Assembly: GCA_965660325.1 (NCBI GenBank)
Contig: CBFHZL010000111.1
Coordinates: forward strand, 1-8,436
DNA: 8,436 bases
Source of the DNA: Acidiluteibacter sp965660325
Lineage (GTDB): Bacteria > Bacteroidota > Bacteroidia > Flavobacteriales_E > Vicingaceae
Direction: 5' to 3'
Shown here: positions 1 through 4,782 of the stretch, one piece after another
Layout of the letters: every line of letters starts with the position of its first letter
How positions within the stretch are numbered: position 1 is the first letter of the stretch
Made by a program: the position numbers and the translations under genes
Notes under the pieces: model-generated
The model's input: the letters and a program-made list of their open reading frames with translations, nothing else
Database searches by the model: none
Told to the model about the DNA's origin: nothing

Positions 1-96
1 GGTCATATGCCCCAAGTGAACACCATCAAATGTTCCCGTAGTAACCACAGGGTAGGCTATTTTAGTAAAATTCTCGATCCCATGATATACTTTCAC
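1..96 (-). CDS. ribF: Riboflavin kinase / FAD synthetase, N-terminal fragment (runs off left edge)
   Basis: RibF converts riboflavin to FMN and FMN to FAD in the cytosol. Only the first 32 codons are present; the rest lies beyond the left edge. Reading leftward, the protein begins (M)KVYHGIENF and reaches TTGTFDGVHLGHM at residues 19-31. This is the nucleotidyltransferase signature G-T-F-D-G-V-H-x-G-H of the FMN adenylyltransferase domain, with the HxGH-like end that contacts ATP. The start chosen is GTG at 94-96, because the family normally begins a few residues before a YxxIE-type segment and no ATG lies in frame upstream, although the frame stays open to at least position 180. The gene is divergent from atpD. 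The signature makes the identification strong despite the short length; the kinase domain cannot be checked here. Confidence 0.88.
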   Translation of the reverse strand, partial: MKVYHGIENFTKIAYPVVTTGTFDGVHLGHMT

Positions 97-141
97 TCTC
101 GTCGCACTGTTAATTAAAAAATCTACATTATCTATGGATCT

Positions 142-149
142 CAAAATTA
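142..149 (-). promoter_or_regulatory. Candidate -7 box for ribF
   Basis: The minus strand reads TAATTTTG, an exact match to the Bacteroidota -7 consensus TAnnTTTG, about 45 bases upstream of the ribF GTG start. A partial -33 match (ATTG) lies 18 bases further upstream on that strand. The region is AT-rich, so a chance match is possible. Confidence 0.42.
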
Positions 150-196
150 CCAAAATAAAAATATCAACAATGCTTCCAAAAGCTATATAATTATTT

Positions 197-204
197 TACT
201 TTTG
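197..204 (+). promoter_or_regulatory. Candidate -7 box for atpD-atpC
   Basis: TACTTTTG, followed by CAGCC, matches the Bacteroidota primary sigma factor -7 box TAnnTTTG. It ends 55 bases before the atpD start, which implies transcription from about position 210 and a leader near 50 bases. The -33 position (174-177, TTCC) is a poor match to TTTG, so recognition would rest mainly on the -7 element. It lies about 50 bases from the ribF candidate box, giving a divergent promoter region in the 97-259 gap, which holds no gene. Confidence 0.55.
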
Positions 205-259
205 CAGCCTAAATTTCGGCAACGGAATTTTACATTTTTAAATAACAAAATTTTAAGAA

Positions 260-1774
260 ATGTCTGAGAACAACGGAAAGATCGTTAAGATTATTGGTCC
301 AGTAGTAGATGTAAGCTTTGATGCAGCAGGAAGCACGCTTCCGAACATTTTAGATGCACTTGAAGTAACAAAGCCTAATGGCGAAAAAGTTATCCTTGAG
401 GTTCAAACTCATGTTGGTGAAGGTATTGTAAGAGCTATCTCGATGGACTCTACCGAAGGTTTACAAAGAAATGCAGCAGTTATTGCTACAGGTATGCCGA
501 TCAAAATGCCAATTGGTGAAGAAATCAAAGGTCGTCTATTTAACGTGGTAGGTGATGCAATTGATGGGCTAGGAGATCTTGATAAGAGCAATGGATTGGG
601 TATTCACCGTAATCCTCCAAAGTTCGAAGACTTATCGACAGCAACTGAAATTTTATTTACAGGTATCAAAGTAATTGACTTGATCGAGCCTTATGCAAAA
701 GGTGGTAAGATTGGTTTATTTGGTGGTGCCGGTGTAGGTAAAACAGTATTGATTCAAGAGTTGATTAACAACATTGCGAAAGGACACGGTGGTTTATCTG
801 TGTTTGCAGGTGTTGGTGAGAGAACTCGTGAAGGAAATGACTTATTGAGAGAGATGTTAGAGTCAGGAATTATCAAGTATGGTGACGACTTTATGCACTC
901 TATGGAAGAAGGCGGATGGGATTTATCTAAAGTAGATAAAGAACTGATGAAAGATTCTAAAGCAACTTTCGTATTTGGTCAGATGAATGAGCCTCCTGGT
1001 GCAAGAGCTAGAGTAGCGCTTTCAGGATTAACATTGGCTGAATACTACAGAGATGGAAACAAAGAAGAAGGAGAAGGCGGAAAAGATATCCTTTTCTTTA
1101 TCGATAACATTTTTAGATTTACACAAGCAGGTTCTGAGGTATCAGCACTATTGGGTCGTATGCCATCAGCGGTAGGTTACCAACCAACATTGGCTACTGA
1201 AATGGGTGTGATGCAAGAGCGTATTACTTCTACTAAATCAGGATCTATTACATCTGTACAGGCGGTTTACGTTCCTGCGGATGATTTAACTGACCCTGCT
1301 CCTGCAACAACCTTTGCTCACTTAGATGCGACTACGGTACTTTCTAGAAAGATTGCCGAGCTAGGTATTTATCCTGCGGTAGATCCATTGGATTCTACTT
1401 CACGAATCTTGACTCCTGAAATCGTAGGTAAAGAGCATTACGGTACTGCACAGCGCGTTAAAGAGATTCTACAGCGATACAAAGAATTACAAGATATTAT
1501 TGCAATTCTAGGTATGGATGAATTGTCTGAAGAAGATAAATTAACGGTATCACGTGCAAGACGTGTACAGCGTTTCTTATCTCAGCCTTTCCACGTAGCT
1601 GAGCAGTTTACAGGCCTTAAGGGTGTATTGGTTGATATCAACGATACCATTAAAGGATTCAACATGATTATGGATGGTAAAGTAGATCAGTATCCTGAGG
1701 CTGCTTTTAACCTGAAAGGTACCATAGAAGAAGCGATTGAAGCAGGTGAAAAAATGCTTGCTGAAAACAAATAA
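260..1774 (+). CDS. atpD: F1F0 ATP synthase subunit beta
   Basis: Catalytic subunit of the F1 head, three copies per complex, making ATP on the cytosolic face of the inner membrane. At 504 residues it is longer than the roughly 460 of E. coli. Visible landmarks are the P-loop GGAGVGKT (155-162), GERTREGNDL with catalytic Glu187, the Walker B strand ending at Asp282 (LFFID), the VSALLGRMPSAVGYQPTLA block (294-312), and DELSEED (420-426), the C-terminal lever contacting gamma. The extra length lies mainly between REM (197-199) and MNEPPGARARV (about 200-241) and in the Glu/Gly-rich stretch at 267-275, so the core is intact. The ATG at 260 follows an A/T-rich leader without a Shine-Dalgarno sequence. 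It pairs with atpC downstream; the remaining F1F0 genes are not in the window. Confidence 0.98.
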   Translation: MSENNGKIVKIIGPVVDVSFDAAGSTLPNILDALEVTKPNGEKVILEVQTHVGEGIVRAISMDSTEGLQRNAAVIATGMPIKMPIGEEIKGRLFNVVGDAIDGLGDLDKSNGLGIHRNPPKFEDLSTATEILFTGIKVIDLIEPYAKGGKIGLFGGAGVGKTVLIQELINNIAKGHGGLSVFAGVGERTREGNDLLREMLESGIIKYGDDFMHSMEEGGWDLSKVDKELMKDSKATFVFGQMNEPPGARARVALSGLTLAEYYRDGNKEEGEGGKDILFFIDNIFRFTQAGSEVSALLGRMPSAVGYQPTLATEMGVMQERITSTKSGSITSVQAVYVPADDLTDPAPATTFAHLDATTVLSRKIAELGIYPAVDPLDSTSRILTPEIVGKEHYGTAQRVKEILQRYKELQDIIAILGMDELSEEDKLTVSRARRVQRFLSQPFHVAEQFTGLKGVLVDINDTIKGFNMIMDGKVDQYPEAAFNLKGTIEEAIEAGEKMLAENK

Positions 1775-1787
1775 TACCAACAGAATT

Positions 1788-1815
1788 TCGGTCAGTGCTC
1801 AAAACCACTGACCGA
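1788..1815 (+). promoter_or_regulatory. Hairpin between atpD and atpC (attenuator or processing site)
   Basis: TCGGTCAGTG (1788-1797) and CACTGACCGA (1806-1815) form a perfect 10-bp stem around an 8-base loop, immediately followed by TTTCCTTT. The structure starts 14 bases after the atpD stop and ends 28 bases before the atpC start. The interrupted U-tract suggests a weak terminator or an RNA-stabilising or processing hairpin, not a full stop, since atpC has no obvious promoter of its own. Confidence 0.6.
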
Positions 1816-1843
1816 TTTCCTTTGACGTATAAAACATAACGTT

Positions 1844-2083
1844 ATGCAATTAGAAATAGTAACACCAGACAAACAAGTCTACAAAGGAGATGTAAAGTCT
1901 GCTTCTTTTCCGGGAGCTGATGGATCTTTTGGAGTTTTACATCGTCATGCTCCTATGGTAGCAGTGCTTCAAAAAGGAAGTATTAAAGTAGTAGAAGAAA
2001 ATTCTACGAAAGAGCTTTTCTTTGAAGTAGATGGTGGCGTTGTAGAAGTAAGAAATGATAAAATTATTGTGTTAGCTGAGTAA
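1844..2083 (+). CDS. atpC: F1F0 ATP synthase subunit epsilon, N-terminal domain only
   Basis: Epsilon sits on the central stalk with gamma and couples F1 to the c-ring. The 79 residues match the N-terminal beta-sandwich: MQLEIVTPDKQVYKGDV at the start, then the PGADGSFGVLHRHAPM loop (23-38, equivalent to the GxxGxxxxHAPL motif), and a closing strand ending in IIVLAE. The C-terminal helical hairpin, which inhibits ATP hydrolysis in E. coli (total about 138 residues), is absent. The gene ends in a clean stop followed by a terminator, so it is not a broken copy; short epsilon subunits are, as I recall, usual in Bacteroidota. It lies 69 bases after atpD and is probably co-transcribed with it through the intergenic hairpin. 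Confidence 0.95.
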   Translation: MQLEIVTPDKQVYKGDVKSASFPGADGSFGVLHRHAPMVAVLQKGSIKVVEENSTKELFFEVDGGVVEVRNDKIIVLAE

Positions 2084-2103
2084 TTTAGCTTTCATCAACA
2101 TAC

Positions 2104-2141
2104 AAAAGCCCTTGTTAGAATTTCTAGCAAGGGCTTTTTTT
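2104..2141. terminator. Strong intrinsic terminator after atpC, probably bidirectional
   Basis: AGCCCTTGTTAG (2107-2118) pairs with CTAGCAAGGGCT (2124-2135), a 12-bp stem with one G-U pair and a 5-base loop, followed by a run of seven T (2135-2141). An A-run precedes the left arm, so the minus strand also reads as stem plus a shorter T-run (TTTT). It sits between the convergent ends of atpC (2083) and the MazG-type gene (2155) and can serve both. Confidence 0.9.
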
Positions 2142-2154
2142 GTCTAAGTAAAAC

Positions 2155-2481
2155 TTACCCCAACTTCTCATTCTCCTTATGCCGTGTGCTATCACGCTGA
2201 GTTTTCTTAGCTAAATTTTTCTCAAATGCTGCTTGTAAGTCGATACCTGTTTGGTTAGCAATACAAACGAGCACAAACAAAACATCTGCTAACTCATCGC
2301 CCAACTCTTTGCCTTCATCCGATTTCTTTTTGGATTGTTCGCCATATTCTCGAGCCATTATTCTTGCCACTTCTCCTACTTCTTCTGTGAGCATGGCCAT
2401 GTTTGTTAGTTCGTTAAAGTAACGAACTCCATATTCCTTTATCCAATCGTCTACTTTTTTCTGAGCTTCTCCTAATGTCAT
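2155..2481 (-). CDS. Short MazG-family nucleotide pyrophosphohydrolase
   Basis: A single-domain, 108-residue all-alpha NTP pyrophosphohydrolase. The family cleaves NTPs or dNTPs to the monophosphate and pyrophosphate and is generally regarded as clearing aberrant nucleotides. The metal-binding pattern is complete: EEVGE at 33-37 (ExxE-type helix with Glu33, Glu34, Glu37) and ELADV at 63-67 (Glu63 and Asp66, the ExxD helix). Both lie in a four-helix arrangement with a lysine-rich linker (51-58). The C-terminal tail from about 92 is charged and probably disordered. It has half of the domain content of two-domain E. coli MazG. Its ATG overlaps the dtd stop by one base (TAATG), so translation is likely coupled to dtd. 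The true substrate cannot be deduced from sequence. Confidence 0.9.
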   Translation of the reverse strand: MTLGEAQKKVDDWIKEYGVRYFNELTNMAMLTEEVGEVARIMAREYGEQSKKKSDEGKELGDELADVLFVLVCIANQTGIDLQAAFEKNLAKKTQRDSTRHKENEKLG

Positions 2482-2933
2482 TATACTTTGTTTTTTGAAT
2501 CTAATAGAATAGTAACAGGTCCGTCATTGATTAGTTCTACTTTCATATCAGCGCCAAATTCTCCGCTTTGAATTGGTTTCCCAAAGGCTACTTGAAGTTC
2601 TTGCTTGAATAGTTCATACTGCTCATTGGCCATTTCTGGCGGTGCAGCCTTGATATAAGATGGTCGGTTACCCTTTTTGGTAGAAGCATGGAGTGTAAAC
2701 TGACTAACTACGATTATTTCTCCATTGATATCTTTTACCGAAAGGTTCATTACGCCCTCATCATCATTAAAAATTCGCATATTAATTACTTTGCGAATCA
2801 ACCAATCCCGGTCTTCTTTGGTATCTGCTGCTTCTATTCCTAACAACAGCAATAGCCCTTTATCAATTTGTGCTTTCTCAACTCCTGATATGGTTACAGA
2901 AGCTTCTGTAACGCGTTGTAATACTATTCTCAT
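2481..2933 (-). CDS. dtd: D-aminoacyl-tRNA deacylase
   Basis: Dtd hydrolyses D-amino acids, and achiral glycine, mischarged on tRNAs, as a homodimeric proofreading enzyme in the cytosol. The 150 residues match the usual family length. Landmarks are the start MRIVLQRVTEASV, KGLLLLLGI (25-33), VVSQFTL (75-81) with the active-site SQxTL motif, KKGNRPSY (86-93), FGADM (126-130) and NDGPVT (136-141), which carries the Gly-cisPro pair (138-139) that rejects L-amino acids. All key elements are intact. The stop overlaps the MazG-type gene start as TAATG. Upstream lies the 829-base non-coding insert that separates dtd from rsgA; the first codons (ATGAGA) belong to the duplicated 11-mer. I see no strong promoter just upstream, so expression may rely on read-through or a promoter inside the insert. 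Confidence 0.96.
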   Translation of the reverse strand: MRIVLQRVTEASVTISGVEKAQIDKGLLLLLGIEAADTKEDRDWLIRKVINMRIFNDDEGVMNLSVKDINGEIIVVSQFTLHASTKKGNRPSYIKAAPPEMANEQYELFKQELQVAFGKPIQSGEFGADMKVELINDGPVTILLDSKNKV

Positions 2934-2938
2934 TAATA
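2928..2938. repeat. Putative target-site duplication, dtd-side copy
   Basis: TCTCATTAATA, identical to 3768-3778. On the minus strand it reads TATTAATGAGA and contains the dtd start codon plus its second codon. The flanking base differs on each side (2927 T versus 3767 G; 2939 T versus 3779 C), so the identity is exactly 11 bases. Confidence 0.7.
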
Positions 2939-3187
2939 TTTTATTTTTCTATTATCAAGTTAATTTTCTTATTCCTTTTTGTGCTGCCAATACCTCGACA
3001 AATGTTCAGCAATCGACGAAACAAAAAGAGAGTCTGTTATTATTTATTTTAACTGTTGTCCGATAAAAAAATAAAAACATTTTGAATTAAATAGATTCTT
3101 AATCATACCCATCTTGCAATCAATATGCAGTTTATTAAAAATGGAAATTTAATTTCAATAGAATAAGGGCTTATGTTTTTTGATTTA

Positions 3188-3230
3188 TACTTTTCATTTT
3201 TTTGCCCGTCAAAAAAACGAAACAAAAAAA
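3188..3230. repeat. Left arm of imperfect inverted repeat within the insert
   Basis: TACTTTT followed by T/C-rich sequence and AAAAAAACGAAACAAAAAAA. The reverse complement of 3605-3637 also begins TACTTTT and carries a related A-rich block; 16 of 19 bases align in that block. Low complexity inflates the similarity. Confidence 0.4.
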
Positions 3231-3280
3231 GCTCGTCCTTCGAAATTTTATTTTCTCCAAATTTTATAAATCCTAAGTTA

Positions 3281-3301
3281 CCGCCTGCCGCGGACAGGCA
3301 G
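3281..3301. repeat. GC-rich palindrome
   Basis: CCGCCTG and CAGGCAG flank a CCGCGG core; the innermost arms CCTG and CAGG pair perfectly, as do GCCTG and CAGGC. It is by far the most GC-rich stretch in the spacer and is embedded in sequence that is mostly A and T, suggesting a distinct origin or a structural role such as a recombination or protein-binding site. Confidence 0.6.
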
Positions 3302-3305
3302 CCGA

Positions 3306-3329
3306 GTGATCTCCAATCACAGATTGGAG
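3306..3329. repeat. Tight hairpin with a competing alternative pairing
   Basis: CTCCAATC (3311-3318) and GATTGGAG (3322-3329) form a perfect 8-bp stem with a 3-base loop. The overlapping GTGAT (3306-3310) and ATCAC (3316-3320) form an alternative 5-bp hairpin; the two cannot coexist on one strand. It starts four bases after the GC-rich palindrome. No T-run follows on either strand, so it is not an intrinsic terminator. Confidence 0.55.
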
Positions 3330-3361
3330 CTTCCCGGTTTCTCTAAGGAATTATTTCATTT

Positions 3362-3417
3362 TCCAAAAACAAAAATTCAAGGGACAACAACGAAATTAGC
3401 ATTCGTTTTCATTTCGA
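3362..3417. repeat. Direct repeat, copy A
   Basis: Aligned without gaps to 3658-3713, 45 of 56 bases match. The shared core includes TCCAAAAA, AAAAATTCA, ACAACA or CAACA, and ATTCGT. Similarity fades after the TTTC at the right end. Confidence 0.6.
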
Positions 3418-3604
3418 TATTTTTAATTGGACAACAATTATTCACTTCAACTCTACTTTTTTATAGAACGGAACGGCCTTGAAAATTCTTTAATAATTTC
3501 GAATTTATGCCTTAGAAAGTTTGACTAGCTCCGAAGAAATGAGGAGATCCGTTAAACGTCTTAGGCTTAAAGAGCAAATTGAAAAAGAATTTTCACAGCC
3601 TTGA

Positions 3605-3637
3605 TTTTTTGGTTCATTTTGTTTCAAGACAAAAGTA
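3605..3637. repeat. Right arm of imperfect inverted repeat within the insert
   Basis: Ends in CAAGACAAAAGTA and mirrors the left arm at 3188-3230, giving a module of about 450 bases. Its last eight bases (3630-3637) read TACTTTTG on the minus strand, the same octamer as the atpD -7 box. A minus-strand promoter here would point towards dtd, but the nearest TTTG upstream is 22 bases away, longer than the usual 19, and dtd starts nearly 700 bases downstream. Confidence 0.35.
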
Positions 3638-3657
3638 CATTAAAGATGGATTCATGA

Positions 3658-3713
3658 TCCAAAAATAAAAATTCAGGGAACAACATTAAAATAAGAATTC
3701 GTCTTCGTTTCAA
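3658..3713. repeat. Direct repeat, copy B
   Basis: Second copy of the 56-base repeat at 3362-3417, 296 bases to the right and in the same orientation, with 11 mismatches and no gaps. The level of divergence suggests old duplication or two independent insertions of one repeat family. Confidence 0.6.
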
Positions 3714-3767
3714 ATTTTTATTGAAAAGAAGTCTTGAGTTAGAAGAAAAAGTCTTGTAAAAGTTGAG

Positions 3768-3778
3768 TCTCATTAATA
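3768..3778. repeat. Putative target-site duplication, rsgA-side copy
   Basis: TCTCATTAATA, identical to 2928-2938. On the minus strand it contains the last base pair positions of rsgA codon 310, the TAA stop, and ATGAGA, which looks like the orphaned first two codons of dtd. Confidence 0.7.
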
Positions 3779-4705
3779 CCCTTTTGCTCGATACGTTTCT
3801 CCTTGCTCATCTTCCATAATGCTCAGGTAACTTGCATACCGTGTAGTTGAAATTTCACCTTCGTCAATGGCATCTTTTATAGCACACCCAGGTTCGTTCA
3901 AGTGAATGCAATTATTGAATTTACAATCTCCTTGTCGTGAATACATTTCAGGAAAGTAATTTCTCAGCTCCGCATTCTCCAAATGTACTACGCCAAACCC
4001 TTTTATTCCGGGTGTGTCAATAATATCGCCACCAAAAACTAAGGGGTGCATTTCTGCAAATGTAGTGGTGTGCATACCAGACTTATTGGCTTCAGAAATA
4101 GCTAACGTTCTTAAATCCAAATCAGGATCTAATTGGTTAATCAGTGTACTTTTACCCACTCCAGAATGGCCAGAAAGCATGGTAATTTTATCTTTTAGTA
4201 ATTCCTCAATGATAGAGAGGTTAATATTTTTCTCTGCAGAGACTTCAAAACACTCATACCCTATTTTAGTATAAATGGATTGAATAAATCGAATCATTTT
4301 CAACTCTTCCTCGTCGTAGATATCAATTTTATTAAAAATCAACTTCGTAGGAATATGATAAGCCTCAGCACTTACCAAAAACCGATCTATAAATTCTAGA
4401 GAGGTTTCAGGTAACTTTAGCGTCACAAACAAAAAAGCCTGGTCTACATTGGCGGCTATAATGTGCGTTTGCTTTGATAAATTAATTGACTTACGAATGA
4501 TATAATTCTCTCTTGGTTCGAGCTTAAAAATAACATTTGCCTCTTCTTCTTGCTTAAACGCTACCCGATCACCCACCGCCACAGGATTGGTACTTTTTAT
4601 ACCTTTGGTTCTAAACTTACCTTTTAGACGGCATTCGTAACGCTCGCCATTCTCTGCTCTAACGGTATACCAGCTTCCTGTTGACTTTGTAACTACTCCT
4701 TCCAA
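3773..4705 (-). CDS. rsgA: Ribosome small subunit-dependent GTPase A (circularly permuted)
   Basis: RsgA checks late 30S subunit maturation and removes RbfA, using GTP in the cytosol. The 310 residues show an OB-fold (about 1-70), then the permuted GTPase order: G4 NKID (125-128) comes before G1 GHSGVGKS (179-186) and G3 DTPG (230-233). A C-terminal zinc site follows with Cys261, Cys266, His268 and Cys274 (C-x4-C-x-H-x5-C). The start is TTG at 4703-4705: an in-frame TGA lies two codons upstream, no other start fits, and residues 2-15 (EGVVTKSTGSWYTV) match the normal beginning of Bacteroidota RsgA. It probably headed an operon with dtd and the MazG-type gene before the insert arrived. It is divergent from gldA, 77 bases apart; no convincing rsgA promoter box is visible there. 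Confidence 0.96.
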   Translation of the reverse strand: MEGVVTKSTGSWYTVRAENGERYECRLKGKFRTKGIKSTNPVAVGDRVAFKQEEEANVIFKLEPRENYIIRKSINLSKQTHIIAANVDQAFLFVTLKLPETSLEFIDRFLVSAEAYHIPTKLIFNKIDIYDEEELKMIRFIQSIYTKIGYECFEVSAEKNINLSIIEELLKDKITMLSGHSGVGKSTLINQLDPDLDLRTLAISEANKSGMHTTTFAEMHPLVFGGDIIDTPGIKGFGVVHLENAELRNYFPEMYSRQGDCKFNNCIHLNEPGCAIKDAIDEGEISTTRYASYLSIMEDEQGETYRAKGY

Positions 4706-4751
4706 CCTTCAATTTGAATTAATTTAACACTACTCGGCCGCTTAAATTTAG

Positions 4752-4759
4752 TAAATTCG
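4752..4759 (+). promoter_or_regulatory. Candidate -7 box for gldA
   Basis: TAAATTCG, followed by ACC, differs from TAnnTTTG at one base and ends 23 bases before the gldA start. The overlapping TAAATTTA (4743-4750) is an equally good single-mismatch alternative. No TTTG stands at the expected -33 position, so this is tentative. Confidence 0.35.
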
Positions 4760-4782
4760 ACCATTATTAATGAGCTTTAAAC

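Larger units (their letters stand above)
2939..3767. mobile_element. Putative non-coding inserted element between rsgA and dtd
   Basis: These 829 bases hold no credible reading frame on either strand and are very AT-rich apart from one GC-rich palindrome. They are bounded by an exact 11-bp direct repeat overlapping the rsgA stop and the dtd start. Inside are a palindrome and hairpin cluster (3281-3329), an 80% direct repeat (3362-3417 and 3658-3713), inverted arm-like ends (3188-3230 and 3605-3637), and an inverted pair related to TGTTGTCC (3054-3070 and 3420-3436). No transposase is visible, so it would be a non-autonomous element (MITE-like) or a decayed composite of several. The outermost bases are not clear terminal inverted repeats, which is the weakest point. 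Calling it mobile is inference from the duplication and the internal repeats. Confidence 0.55.

Noticed and set aside
1835..1846. Perfect 12-base palindrome CATAACGTTATG across the atpC start
   Set aside because: As RNA it folds to only a 4-bp A/U-rich stem; probably coincidence in AT-rich sequence without a known regulator.
1844..2083. atpC as a truncated pseudogene
   Set aside because: The N-terminal domain is complete, the stop is followed by a proper terminator, and short epsilon subunits are expected in this phylum.
2725..3066. 113-codon open frame on the plus strand overlapping the start of dtd
   Set aside because: Two thirds of it is antisense to the well-supported dtd gene, the remainder is AT-rich spacer, and the protein has no recognisable domain.
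3188..3713. CRISPR array or tandem-repeat locus
   Set aside because: Repeats are two-copy, imperfect and unevenly spaced; there is no regular repeat-spacer pattern and no cas gene nearby.
2939..3767. Autonomous insertion sequence or retroelement
   Set aside because: No transposase, reverse transcriptase or other long frame exists on either strand; only non-coding repeats are visible.
4706..4782. rsgA promoter in the divergent spacer
   Set aside because: No CAAAnnTA (minus-strand TAnnTTTG) is present in the 77 bases, so nothing could be assigned.
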